From Pollenia angustigena (taxonomy: Eukaryota > Arthropoda > Insecta > Diptera > Polleniidae), in contig OV884057.1 in the NCBI GenBank assembly GCA_930367215.1, positions 245,298,830 to 245,362,829 of the forward strand: DNA of 64,000 nucleotides, read 5' to 3'. Of the stretch, positions 23,021-34,259 are shown piece after piece. Within the stretch, counting starts at the first letter, position 1, and every line of letters starts with the position of its first letter. A program made the position numbers and the translations under genes. Under the pieces are notes generated by a model, which saw nothing but the letters and a program-made list of their open reading frames with translations, made no database searches and had not been told where the DNA came from.

Positions 23021-23384
23021 GGATATGTAAATAAGTTAGTGCAAGCAAAAGTATATATATGTGATTTTTTATCCTTTTTTACTTTCCAGTTTTAAGCTCT
23101 TGGCAACAAACAAACACAACACAATTTTACTTTATTCACTTACAGACAATAATGTTGCATACTACATTAGTGCAAGCAAACATTTATATACATATATGTT
23201 TATTGTAGATATATATGTGTTTCTACATATACATATATTTAAGTATAAAAAACTGTCAGAAAGGCAGACTTAAAGACATTGCAAGGATAAAAAACACACA
23301 GCAATAGGTTATGAAAAGTTTACTCTGTTTTTCTATTTAATAAAAAATATATACACTTTTTCTTGTTAAATATTTTACATGTGA

Positions 23385-23600
23385 TGTTATCACAGCAGAA
23401 GTAACAACAGCAGCAGTAGTAGCGGCAACAGTAGCTGTGCCACCAACATTAACGAAAACAACGGCTTCAACAACACAATAACAATACGAACTGCCTTAAG
23501 TTGTCTGTCTAGTATTTAAGCTTAACAGCAACACAACGATAACGACAGCTAAGGCAGCAACAACAAAGACCTACAACAACTTATGCCAAAATATTCAAAG
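23385..23600 (+). repeat. CAR (CAA/CAG) rich stretch
   Basis: 'Cagcagaagtaacaacagca' is followed by 'gcagtagtagcggcaacag', and more 'acaacaac' follows to 23600. One frame from 23385 stays open for about 45 codons and would give a Ser/Asn-rich peptide (SNNSSSSSGNSSCATNINEN). Such sequences are common in fly coding exons, in 5' untranslated regions and in plain non-coding DNA. A 'tatcacag' just upstream could serve as a splice acceptor. There is no other support for a gene. Confidence 0.4.
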
Positions 23601-23999
23601 AATACAGACAGGTATTGTAAAAACTCTAGTATTTATTTATATACATATATTTGTATGTATGCAAGTGCATACATTTATGTTTGTGTACTTACAAATTTAG
23701 GTATGAATATGTTGCATGTCCTTGTACGCTTGAGTTGAATATGATGCATTATTTCTCCGGGGAAATGTTGCTAAAAGAATATTAAATAAGTAAAATGTAT
23801 TGCCCAGGTGCAGGCTTGTAACGACTTTAGTGAACCTGTCAAAAATACATGAAATCTTAAATACAATTTAATTCTTTTGTAAATACGTATTTGCACTAAA
23901 AGTGTGCGTTTACACTATATGAAAACTTATATATTTAAAAAATTTAAGTGTACTATTGTCAATATTTAATCGAAATACAATTTTAATTTGGATCTTCCT

Positions 24000-24351
24000 T
24001 CTTCGGGTTTGTTTGTAATAGTTTCGCTAAAGTTTATAAAGAAAAAACTCCAAAATGATAACTGGCTGTGGCACCTCATATAGAAACATAAAATGGATTT
24101 CTGTTTATCTGAAGAATAGAAATAGTAAATGGTTCCAAATTTTATACAAGTAGCTTCGATATCAATACACGACATCTGGCAAAAAGAGAGCAAGACAAAA
24201 ATTTAGTCGCACTACTAAATAGATATCTGTATATCTCGAGAACCACAAAAGCTAAAGTTTTATAATTTGGTAGAAATGGCTGGGTCACCAGTACACAATA
24301 TCTGTTATCTGGCAGGGATCGGTGAAGTAGGCATGGCTCGAAAGAGATCTC
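24000..24351. repeat. Family C modules, left of piggyBac-like insertion
   Basis: It holds the same drifting module as 16.0-17.6 kb: 'ggttccaaattttatacaag', 'caatacacgacatctggc' and 'ctgtatatctcgagaacc'. The module is cut at the TTAA at 24352 and resumes after 26887 with 'tatatggagaacgagaagag' and 'ttttccaaatttggc'. It continues to about 27100. Confidence 0.5.
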
Positions 24352-24766
24352 TTAACCCTTCAGCAAACTTCAAAATGATTTTACGCAAACGAACTCCAGG
24401 GCCTGGCTGGGACTCATTGTATTTTATATGCAGCTTTTTCTGGCTATAGAAAAACTCACACTAATGAACCCCTGGGCCTGGCTCGGACTAGTGCTGGGAT
24501 ACAATCGATATTTTCTATTATCGATATTTATCGATAGTTCAGATTTCACTATCGATATATCGATATTACAATCGACTGAATGTTTGTCCTTAAGTAGGAA
24601 AACAGGCTACAGTTCGTTGTTTTTATCACTTTATTGAACGTATAAGACGTATGTATGTATCCACTTTAATGAAGATGACTGTTTTAAAAAATTGTGATGC
24701 TGATAAGCACCTTTCTGAAGAAACCAAATTAATAGGGAGTATAAGATTTTCATTGTAACTTTAGAT

Positions 24767-24944
24767 CAGTGAAGGGCACACACATACTATTACATTTATG
24801 CTTGTGTTGACGAAATAAGAACAAAGAAACAGTCGAACGTACATTGTCACAGTCACATAAAGGAGTTTATAGTGTACATGTGTCGACGTCGCACAAGCAG
24901 CATTTTTATTCCTATGCACGCGTACATAGGATTTGCTGTCACTG
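24767..24944. mobile_element. hAT MITE, 178 bp
   Basis: It begins CAGTGAAGGG and ends GCTGTCACTG, with the 8-bp duplication CTTTAGAT at 24759-24766 and 24945-24952. The empty site is seen in family H copy 1, where 'aacttta' runs straight into the next conserved bases. The TIR is short (6 perfect bases). Confidence 0.75.
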
Positions 24945-25084
24945 CTTTAGATAATGTTCTAAATTGGATTTGATTCTCAACCCAAAAGATTATCAGTCTA
25001 GCGGACTTTTCCTCTAATGGTCGTTCATTGTTTTATCCTATGATTATCCTATATGTTAACATAGGTCTCTATGTAAACATCAGA

Positions 25085-26275
25085 GAAAGCCAAAAAGTTA
25101 TATTTTTAATACTTATAACCTATTCATACGCCACCGAGCACGAGTACAGGCAGGTATGACTACCAATAAGTATGAGCATGAATAAGTTTGTATATCGACC
25201 GGTATGAGTATGAACAAACACGCATGCTTATGGGTAATCCTTTGAATGCGTATGAGTAAAGGCATGTATCGACAAGTAACTTCAACATTTTGTATGGTTA
25301 TTTTAAAGCAAGCAGTGTTGCCACGACCTTAAAATTTATGTTAAAGTTATATTAAAACATAAATATTTGCTATCAAATTAAAATAATGCTTCTAAAGCTA
25401 TAATAAATTATAATCTATTTTAGGAAAGAGGTTTTTTACAAAAATAATTAAAAAAGGAGGCTATCAACTATTTTGGAATCTTTTCTGTTTCTTTTTTTAT
25501 GTTTCCAGCTAAAGAGAAATCTTAATCTAAAGCTGCGCTGCAGGCAGGAAATTTCATAAAATTCTTGATTCTTATTAAGACAACCGTGGATACCTTGTGG
25601 AGTTGTTTTTCCACCATAGCATGATGTCGAAGTCTTCTTTAAGGCTAACATTATCGTTGGCATACTGATTGACCATTTTTTAACGTCTTAAAAATGCAAC
25701 TGGCAACAGATAAACAACTCAAACTTATAATATAAATGAATGTATTTACCTGTGATATCTCATTTCTTAACTGCCAATATGAATATTCGTTTTTTTTTTG
25801 GGATTACGGTAACTTTTTCTGTTTTTATTAAGAACGATTAAAATAATACGACGTATTTTAATTTGCATCCATTTAGTAATTTTTTTAGATTTTCTTAAAT
25901 AAGAACGCAAATCTTTATATCACAGAAATTTTTTTAAAGTCAACAATCGTTTTTCAATAAAATTTTGTTGAATTGTACTCAAACGATTTTGAAAAAACGT
26001 ATTTATTTGTGATTCAGCAATTTGGAAAAAAAAATTCTGGCAACATTTATGAAAAAATTTAACAAAAAAAAAATGTTTGAAGTCAATGCTATAACTATGG
26101 GTGTGTCTGAATATGTGCGAGCAAGAAACACAATAAGTATGATAACATACATGAATGAAATCAAATGCGCATGGATATACACAAGTCTGAGAATAAACAG
26201 ATACGAGTACGCACACGTATTGAAAATTGTCGATATGTGCTAGAGTACTTTAATTTTTTTTATACTCATTGGCTT
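25085..26275. other. About 1.2-kb insert in family H copy 2, unresolved
   Basis: Copy 1 lacks this block. Its edges carry 'gaaagccaaaaagt' and, inverted, 'actcattggctttc', a possible TIR, but no duplicated flank is clear. The left and right thirds are rich in 'gtatgag', 'gagtacg' and 'cgcacacg' words. No open frame of note was found; the frame at 25448-25663 (minus) has no recognised motif. Confidence 0.4.
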
Positions 26276-27242
26276 TCGGCATAAAGGACTTAAGTTAGTA
26301 GTAAAAAAGCACAGCTAAGCAATCCATACCACATACCTTCATACCAATTAGGATGTAATCCATTCCAATTCCGTTTTTTTAATCTTAGACTTCATGTCCG
26401 TCTGGCTGTCCGTCCGTCTGTTCTAGAGTCGGTTTTCGAGAAAATTAAATTTTTCGTATGGGGACCATATGAACTGGTCTCCTTTATGAAACAGATAACT
26501 TTTTAAATTTTCCCTGCATTGATGGTCCACTCTTCATAGCTGTATTCTAAATAATAATAATATCGATATTGATATATTTTCTATCGATATTTTCGATAGT
26601 TTAAGACTATCGGTAGTTTAAGACTATCGATAGTATCGATAGTTTCCCAGCTCTAGCTGGGACTATTTTTATATGTATGGAGTTTTATAGCTATAGCAGG
26701 AACATTTTGTTGGGAAGTAGATTAATTCTTCGAAAAAATTTAAAGAAAGAACTCTTATGTGTTGCATACGCTTTTTTAAACGTTTTATTTTGATTTTATT
26801 TACTGCAGTTCATATAGGTATATAATATACCAGGGCCTAGTTAGTCAAAAACGCCTGGCCAGGACCTGGTGTTCGCTAAAGGGTTAATATATGGAGAACG
26901 AGAAGAGTAAAATTTTCCAAATTTGGCTAAAAAAGCCTGAATATTTATGCAAAAGATCAGTTAAATAAAAGGCAGTATTGAAGCAGTGAGCGTGGCACTA
27001 TATACGAAGACATTATAGAGTTCTTTGTATGTTGGGAATGGTAAAAGGTAAAGTATATAAACCTGATCTAAATTACTGCATTAGTCAAAAGGGCAAACCG
27101 ATAAGCATATACTCCAAAAATAAAAAAAATTTAAAATTTGTTTTACTCCTTTTAAAAAAAAATTCATAATTCCATAAAATCACTTATTTATATCAATATA
27201 CATAGTGTCATATGCATGGTCATATTCACTTTATTTCACTTA

Positions 27243-27827
27243 GGCCGAAGCCACGCCCTGAACATCAAAGCGGCGAGCGGCAGAACTGTGAGCGGCAGAG
27301 CGGTAAGCGGCAAAAATGTAAAGCAAATGAAATACTACTGAAGTGGAAACGCAACGAGCGGCATTTCTGGGCGGCTAAGCGGCACCGCTAAGGAATAAAA
27401 CTTGTTCTAATTTTTAGTTTTTTTTCTGAGCGGCAAAGAATAAACATGGCAAAAGTAAAGTCGAGCTTATAATTATATTTGTAGAAAGCCGACCACTATT
27501 ATGGCCATACTGATTACCAAATTGTCTGTTAACTTTTAACCAAATCTTCTGTTACCTTTTTGCAACAGAAAATCAAAGGATATCACAGATACACGGCAGG
27601 CAGAATTGCCAAAATCTCTCTGGAAATTTGCTTGATTTATAGGATGAAAAAAAAAAATCTTTTTTTATCTTAAACGCATTAAATATGAATATGATTTTCA
27701 TAACATTAAACAAAGCTCTTTTGACAATGGCATTTTAACAACTAACCACTCAGTAATAAGCCACTGACCGCTCAATCTCATCCCGCCGACACTCACTGCT
27801 TTGCCGCTCATTGCGTGCCCTCGGCCT
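27243..27827. mobile_element. Harbinger-like MITE, about 585 bp
   Basis: The left end GGCCGAAGCCACGC and the inverted right end GCGTGCCCTCGGCC are bordered by TTA (27240-27242 and 27828-27830). 'Gagcggca' and 'gcggcaaa' words recur in both arms ('ttgccgctca' on the right). A 3-bp TTA/TAA duplication fits PIF/Harbinger, but with so short a duplication chance is possible. The frame at 27698-27901 (minus) overlaps the right arm and is not a gene. Confidence 0.6.
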
Positions 27828-27830
27828 TTA

Positions 27831-29085
27831 GCTTTTTTGCTCAACATTTTACAACAAATCATGAATAAGTCTTGCCAGTCTGGCACGAAACTTGTTTTCA
27901 ATTAAATTTTTGGATTAAAGCAAAGTTTTTTATTAGAAAATTTCTTTAATCTTTGTTTTTGTTTAAATATTTTAAAGAAAATATAATTTTGTATAAAATG
28001 CCTCAATTTTTATTAAATATTTAAATTTAAATTTTTGTGAATTTTGAAAATTAGTTTTAAAATTTTAAAGATATTTTTTCGACATAAAAGCTGGGTACAA
28101 AGGCTACATACACAGTGACCTAGTTTCATGTGTATATCGATATTCTTTATATGAAAAAAATTTTGTTGTAGGGTGCTATAATTTTAATAAATTCAACATC
28201 TGTTCGGCTAAATGTGTACTTTAATATTTAACACGTTAGAAATTTTATTTTTCTATGTGGACATCGCTTTTAAAGAAATATGTTCAAACAAGTTAACTTT
28301 AAAACTATTATTGTCATATGCAACCATATTATGTTTAATTATGGTAGCCATAAGCAGGTAGTAAAACTAAGTGTAGAGTCAGAGAACTATTTTTTTTCTG
28401 GTTGTTACCACAAAAACATATTTTAAAATTTCTTTAAATTTTTTTTAATTTTTTTAAATAAAATAACTTTTAATAAGTTGATATTTAAAAATGCCTTTTA
28501 AAAAAAGATTGTTTACTTAAATAATAGAACTTAAATATTTTTAATTCTAATCAAAAATTAGTTGGTCAAGTTGGCAGAAGACATCTTTAAATGAAGGCAA
28601 CAAATTTAAGCAAATTATCGAAAAAAAAATTTTAATTGGCATATAATGTTTTCTTTCTAAAAAATAATAATGCATTATAATTGTGTAATATACTCATCAG
28701 GTTACACATACCCTTACAAAGTGGTACATTTTTCTTAATATACGTTTTACACTCCACACTAATGTGTAGTTAGCGTGTTAAATATTGAATGCAAAGTTTG
28801 TACTGATAAGCGATATTCACCACGGTTGTAGCAATTTTCAATTTCAATTTTTTTTGAATTCCAATAAGCGATAACAACACTGATTTTCATTAAAGTCAGC
28901 TGTTAAAAATTTTGCGCCAAAAAAAATTATTAATAAATAAAAGTAAAACAAACGAAAAACAAATTCTTAAAGTTAAGGCACGAGCTCTATGTGCATTTGT
29001 TCTTCAAGTTGTGCTGATAAATGTCAACAAAAAAAAGAAAGACAAAATGGAAAAACAAAAAAAAAAATGTACTTTGGACTTCAAG
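27831..29085. other. AT-rich stretch without supported gene
   Basis: It holds low-complexity T- and A-rich runs and no protein-like frame; the Lys-rich frame at 28912-29097 is an artefact of A-rich DNA. No delimited repeat was seen. Confidence 0.45.
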
Positions 29086-29156
29086 AAGAATTCTTGACAA
29101 AAAGTACGAAATAACAGAAGTAAGGAAAAACATTTAAAATCAATTAAAATAGATAA

Positions 29157-30186
29157 CACGGTGCTACAGTGAAAATATACTTGGAAAATGACCTAGTGTA
29201 AGTTGAACGCCTTGTTGAGTAGATCTCAAATCAGTTTTAAAAATGTTCGGAAACACCCTCAAATTTCGGAGTTATTCCGAAAAAAACATTTTCGGGTAGG
29301 TTCGAGTACTTATCAACACGTAACTCAGTTGATTTTTATCATCTACCTGGTTAAATGTAATATGTACGTGAAAAAGAAAGAGGGGCTTAATACTAAGTTT
29401 TAGAAGAACTTTTTTGACACGTGAAAAATTTGGGGTGAGGATCTGTCGGATTAAAAATGAAGCCACTGTGAAGCCATGAACACCGATATGCGATTTGATG
29501 AGATAAGACTTTAAATGGCAGCGCTATATATAAAAAACCAAAAGGGCCGTATTTGTGGGTGTAGCAGAAAAAATACAAATATTTCCTGTTTTAGAAAGTT
29601 TATTGACATATCTTTCATTCTACGGGGAGATTGGCATAATTTTTGTTTTTTATGGAGGTTGACCCGGTCTATTGAACAATATTTGAAAAAGCTAAATTTT
29701 TCACTTTTGAAAAACCTTAATAACTTTTTTATTTTTTGTTCGCTTTTATTAAATGAAAGCTGGTTTAACTCAAAACTAAATTAGCTTTAATAGTGAGTAT
29801 ACATATTGGTGTGTTTCTAAACAAACGAATTTAAAAAAATGGCACTAAATTTGAAAAATCGAGAAAAAATCAAATTAAAATCGGATATAATTAAGAATAT
29901 CACTACAAAAATTGTATACACATACCAAAAAAGTGTTTACATTTAGAAAGGCACATGTCTCTTCTTTCTGAAACCTTTTAAAAAATAAAAATCGGATAAT
30001 AATCAACTGAGTTACGTGTTCATAAGTACTCGAACCTACCCAAAAATGGTTTTTTCGGAATAACTCCGAAATTTGAGGGTGTTTCCGAACTTTTTAAAAT
30101 TGACTTATGATCTACTCAGTAAGGTCTTAACCCTACACTAGGTCGCTTTTCAAGTATAAAAAAAACTGCTAATTTGTAGCACCGAG
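29157..30186. mobile_element. 1,030-bp TIR element with TAA duplication
   Basis: About 180 bases at the left (from 'cacggtgctacagtg') are inverted at the right (to 'ttgtagcaccgag'), including the distinctive 'ggaaacaccctcaaatttcg' and 'aactcagttga'. TAA flanks both ends (29154-29156, 30187-30189). Its empty site is visible at 35.68 kb, where 'ggataatcattc' is uninterrupted. The 3-bp TAA duplication suggests a PIF/Harbinger-type or similar element. The internal frames (29203-29784) are not conserved-looking. Confidence 0.75.
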
Positions 30187-30267
30187 TAATCATTCAAAAA
30201 GCAAATTTCGATCTACCAAAGGTTAAAATACAATTTGGTTTAAGGATTGATGTTTGACTATTGACGT

Positions 30268-30504
30268 AAGCAGTCGTCGATGGCTGCGAGTGTAAGACGG
30301 CAAATCCCTCTGAAGAGATCGAGTGGTTTCGATCGAAACATGTCAGGGTTGCCTGCCGGCCAGGGTTCGAGCCCCAGCCACAGTCAAGAATGAAAAATTA
30401 TCCATAACAATTTTAATTAATTTTCATGTTGTAAAATTCCTTTCTTCATAAAAATAATTTAATGAAAATTAAATTTGATGAACTTAAGCCTGATTAATAA
30501 AAAT
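30268..30504 (+). mobile_element. tRNA-derived SINE-like repeat, copy 1
   Basis: The head contains a box A-like 'tggctgcgagtgtaag' (30281-30296) and a box B 'gggttcgagcccc' (30362-30374), the internal RNA polymerase III promoter of tRNA-derived SINEs, separated by a variable 'gatcgagtggtttcgatc' hairpin. The tail 'ttaattttcatgttgtaaaa', 'cataaaaataatttaatgaa' and 'gcctgatta' is shared with the two other copies. About 80 bases upstream are also shared with copy 2 but not copy 3. A hAT MITE begins immediately downstream. Confidence 0.6.
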
Positions 30505-31170
30505 CAGGGACCGTTACAGTTATGCCTTTTTTCATAAAAGTCAGATGAAAACAGTTGTTTTTTGATTTCTGTTTTTTCGATCAAAAATAACAGTTATTTT
30601 TTGATTTTTATTTTTTTGATCAAAAATAACTGTTATTTTTTGATTTTTATTTGTACGAGCAAAAATAAAAGTTATTCTCTAAATAAATGTACGTGTACGT
30701 GTAAAATAAAAATTTCAATTCAACTAAATTATTAAATCACGCACATTTATGTAGAGAATAACTTTTATTTGCTCGAAAAAATAAAAATCAAAAAATAACA
30801 GCTATTTTTGTTCAAAAAAATAAATATCAAACAATAACTGTTATTTTTGATCGAAAAAATAAAAATGAAAAAATAACAGTGTAAAATAAAAATTTCAATT
30901 CAACTAAATTATTAAATCACGCACATTTATGTAGAGAATAACTTTTATTTGCTCGAAAAAATAAAAATCAAAAAAAAAAAAATAAAAATCAAAAAATTAC
31001 TGTTAAGTTTTATCGAAAATATAAAAATCAAAATTATAAAAATCAATATATTTTATCACTGACAAGTGCATTAGGAACAATATGGTATACTTGAATCAGT
31101 TTTTCGACATTTATTTCTATATGCTTTTTTTGTTTTAAAATTCCAATATAACTGTTATTTTCGGTCCCTG
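30505..31170. mobile_element. hAT MITE, 666 bp, built of inverted 'aataacagttatt' units
   Basis: It begins CAGGGACCGTTACAGTTAT and ends ATAACTGTTATTTTCGGTCCCTG, flanked by ATAAAAAT at 30497-30504 and 31171-31178. The interior is an array of alternating 'tgatcaaaaataacagttat' and 'aaaaataaaaatcaaaaaat' words, partly inverted, plus a direct duplication of about 75 bp ('aaaataaaaatttcaattca' at 30701 and 30883). No open frame is present. The TIR and 8-bp duplication place it in hAT. Confidence 0.85.
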
Positions 31171-31178
31171 ATAAAAAT

Positions 31179-31794
31179 ATAAATAACCACAATACTTAAT
31201 TTTTTGATATCCATCACAATATAACCAAAAATCACTTTATCACACAAATTGTACGCAAACACAAAAAAAAAGTAAATAAAATAATACTTGCTGGCATAAA
31301 AAAGTACTTAATGCAGATGCAAAAAAGGGTATTATCTCACACTCAATTATAACTGGGGGTAAGAAATGGAACAAATTTGCCATTAATTTTTGCAATCGAT
31401 GTTTGCCTTATCTTGCGAATCAGTACCAATTTTACCATGACTCTAATTATTGTATTAAGAATTCATTACCCAAGTTCAGCAAAGACTTTTAAACTACTTA
31501 TACCTCAACCAAATAGTGAATGAGAACAAATAACTAAAAATGTCTTTTAAATTTATCACGATATTGTTTTCAGTTTTATCATTAAGATGCCAATTAATCG
31601 GAAAAGTGGAGAGAATAAAATAAAAACTCATTTGCTTAACAGATTCTATGATTTTAACAAATTTTTTGTGTTAAATTACCGTAGAAAGAACACTAAAAGT
31701 TATGAAATACCGGTTACGTATGATTAATATTAAATAAATATCTGGAGCAACAAAGCGTATGATTTAAAATTTTTTTTTTTTATTAGTAATTGCA
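31179..31794. other. AT-rich stretch, nothing recognised
   Basis: There is no protein-like frame, no delimited repeat and only short A/T runs. Confidence 0.5.
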
Positions 31795-31796
31795 TA

Positions 31797-32047
31797 TCGT
31801 CGGTATAAAATGCAAACCTGCTATTCCACTTTTTAAGTAAATTGAGATTTTGATGCCGTGTGGTAGAGAAAGATACGCCTCGGTGACCAGCATGTAGTTT
31901 TTCTTGAATTTCAGTCTTGAAGTGTGTTTAACCAACTATATTTTTGGATTTTCTCTCAAGCTTCACATCTGAAATATAAAAAGTTGTTTGCCTCTCTTGT
32001 AAAATTTACTGAAAGGGAGTTAGCAGGTTTGCATACTAGGCCGACGA
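31797..32047. mobile_element. Tc1/mariner-type MITE, 251 bp
   Basis: The left 'tcgtcggtataaaatgcaaa' plus 'cctgctattcc' and the inverted right 'ggagttagcaggtttgcata' plus 'ctaggccgacga' form TIRs of about 38 bp with a few mismatches. TA borders both ends (31795-31796, 32048-32049). It is non-coding. Confidence 0.75.
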
Positions 32048-32049
32048 TA

Positions 32050-32810
32050 TACGTTTTTGAATGTATAACTTTTCAACCTTGAGCACTTTAAATCAATAAG
32101 AAACAACTTTTAAGTGTGGTTTAACAATATAAAAACAACATAAAACAGAGTTAAAATGAAAAAGTTAATAAACTTCCCTTAATAAAAATGTTTAGGTCAG
32201 ATATTAATTAGTAATATTTTTAAAACACACTTGGGGTATTCACATGATATGCTATCATGTTATATTGTGATAATGTTCTAACATTTTACAATGGTTTAAA
32301 AATAATGCTGTTGCTTTGTAAACAAAAAGTGTCTTTAATTGATAGAACTTTGCTTGCTATGTTTATTGTGGTGTCGTAATTAATCAGAAGAGATCTGTGC
32401 TGAGCGGCTGAGCCGCTAGATATTTATTATATTTGTCTTAAATCAGCTGATTTAAATTCAAAATTGCACACTAAATTAAGAAGGGGTTGTTCAAAACAGT
32501 CGTATTTTTTCATGTTAATTTTAATGGCCATTTTCTCATTAGGCAATTATCTTTTTTTCGTTTCATTTGCTTCGATTTTATCACAAAGCTAACCGGCACT
32601 CATCTGCCAATTATTTATTTTCCTTTTATTTGCCGTACAGATAAATTCAATCAGCTGACTCCCAACTTTTACATGTATTTTGAGTGGCGTTGCCAGCTGT
32701 AAACAATGTTTTTTGTCGGTATATTGAGAAACCCAAAATTTTTAACGGACAGCTTATCGTTCCAATAAATTTATGTTGACATTAAGTAACAGACAGTTTG
32801 TCGATACATT
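32050..32810. other. AT-rich stretch, nothing recognised
   Basis: The open frame at 32487-32702 (plus) is hydrophobic and Phe-rich but has no motif, relative or regulatory context. No delimited repeat was found. Confidence 0.45.
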
Positions 32811-32817
32811 GAGATAA

Positions 32818-32902
32818 TGGCCATAAGACTTATGACTTTATGGCATCTTGTGGGGGGATTCACAAGATGCCATAAGTCATAACTAGATTTAAGTATGGCC
32901 AG
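32818..32902. repeat. Hairpin repeat, about 85 bp
   Basis: 'Tatgactttatggcatcttg' followed by 'tg' is inverted after a short G-rich loop ('ggggggatt') as 'cacaagatgccataagtcat' followed by 'a'. The outer bases 'tggccataagactt' and 'aagtatggcca' extend the pairing. It is probably a tiny palindromic MITE; no target duplication is clear. Confidence 0.7.
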
Positions 32903-33024
32903 ATGTTTTAATACTAAATTTATTATTTTTTGTTTTTTTTTTTGGGAAGATGAAATACTTAAGTTTTGCTTTCGGATTGTGTTTATATGATGTCAAAAAT
33001 TTCTTTTAAAATGTAGAAATAATT

Positions 33025-33245
33025 ATATATGCAAAGTGGCCGCTTTCAGAATGCATGATTGATTTAAAGCATTTTCCATCACTCTTTCCCCAACTTTCGG
33101 TGGCTGGAGTTAGCATTCCTGACGGATATCCTTTCGGAGGGCTTCAAGAATATGTTTCTTGTTTACATAGAGTCGAGACTTTAAGAAACTTCGCAAAGAA
33201 AATTCTAGGACCGTAGAACTAGGCGATCTTGCAAGTCACCAGAAC
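33025..33245 (-). pseudogene. Mariner-type transposase, C-terminal fragment
   Basis: On the minus strand one frame reads 'SLRSFLKSRLYVNKKHILEA' then 'LRKDIRQE', a stop, and 'LQPPKVGERVMENALNQSCI'. This parallels the C-terminal region of mariner/Tc-type DDE transposases, where the last catalytic residue is followed by 'FLWGxxKxxVYxxKPxTLxxLxxxI' and 'ERVxxNxxxR'. It is weaker than, but aligned with, the copy at 56.3-56.5 kb. There are in-frame stops and no N-terminal part. The identification rests on motif order. Confidence 0.5.
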
Positions 33246-34255
33246 GACCCGGGAACCGAAAATGCAGCCCTCTGAAAATCGAAACAATTATTCCGCGTCA
33301 ATATATATGTGTGTATAAAATACCTCTTACTAAAATTGCTATACATAAAAAGAGTGATTGAAAAACTACATTTTGGTTAAGTAGGCGGTTTCCTTTTAAC
33401 GATTTTAAAAAACAAGACGATTTTTTAATATTTTCTCAGTAAATTTACGATTTTTCCAGAAATTTATCTGACAGCCCTGCTTGAAGCAATAGTTTTTAGC
33501 CATTGAAAAAACGAATTGGAATAATAAAAGCTTGTTTGGTTGTTTTTTCGTGTTATCTTTACAATCAGGGCGTTTTGAGAAGAGTACGCTGTCACAAACT
33601 TTCGGGTGTTTTTTGCCAACACTCTCAACTTGTTCGTGTTGGTTTACGTAGACTGTTGCTATCGTGTCCATAAACAAATTCGTTTTTCTAAAGTAACCGT
33701 ATCTTGTAAAATGTTTTGATTGCAAATTGAATCTTCTTATGCAGTCCTTTAATATGGATTTTGATTTTAAGATCCGATAAATTTTTACAAAGTCACTATA
33801 CCTCCATCACAATTGTGCAGAGTTTACTATGCGTTTGGGCTGATGTCTTGCGTTTGGGCTGATGTCTAGTCGATCAAACGAAGTCCGTCCGTCAATCCAC
33901 AGGTGGCAATTTTATATTTTATTTGATTTTGTTATTTGATAGGATTTGGTAAACACGTTTTTATTATCTTAGGACAAAGACTATTGAAAATGATGGGAAT
34001 CGATCCATAATTTCACACAGACCAAATGCAACTTCTTTACGCAAAAGAGTATATATGCTAATAAACTGCTTTTTGTGTTGTAATAAGATTTTGTAAGATT
34101 GAGCTGTAGTCTATTTTAGTCAAACAGACCAGAGCCTCAGGCAAGAATCAAATCGAAAACTCGCGCCCTACCAACACCTCTACTGAGACAACCTATTTTT
34201 TATGAACTGACTCTAAATATATTTAAGTACTCTTAAAGATCTGTGAGTACATGTA
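33246..34255. other. Stretch with no supported gene; small tandem duplication
   Basis: A 106-codon frame on the minus strand (33405-33725) has mixed composition and no motif that I recognise; it has no relative here. A 20-base word 'tgcgtttgggctgatgtct' is repeated directly at about 33830-33868. Nothing else was delimited. Confidence 0.45.
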
Positions 34256-34259
34256 GAGA

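Larger units (their letters stand above)
24489..26655. mobile_element. hAT-type non-autonomous element, family H, copy 2
   Basis: It begins TAGTGCTGGGATACAATCGAT and ends GATAGTTTCCCAGCTCTA. The flanks are GCTCGGAC (24481-24488) and GCTGGGAC (26656-26663), an 8-bp duplication with one change. The body matches copy 1 (6705-8357): 'cagttcgttgtttttatcac', 'cacctttctgaagaaacc', 'tctagcggacttttcctcta' and 'agctaagcaatccat'. It differs by a 178-bp hAT MITE and by about 1.2 kb inserted around 25085-26275, and it lacks the foldback structure of copy 1. Confidence 0.85.
24356..26883. mobile_element. piggyBac-like non-autonomous element 3
   Basis: The ends are CCCTTCAGCAAAC and, inverted, GTTCGCTAAAGGG, bordered by TTAA (24352-24355, 26884-26887). 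Subterminal words 'ccagggcctggctgggac' (left) and 'gcctggccagg' (right) are related. Without the hAT element inside it would be only about 360 bp, a MITE. There is no transposase. Confidence 0.8.

Noticed and set aside
33405..33725. 106-codon minus-strand frame downstream of a mariner fragment.
   Set aside because: It is not in frame with, nor similar to, the transposase remnant, and no recognisable motif was found.
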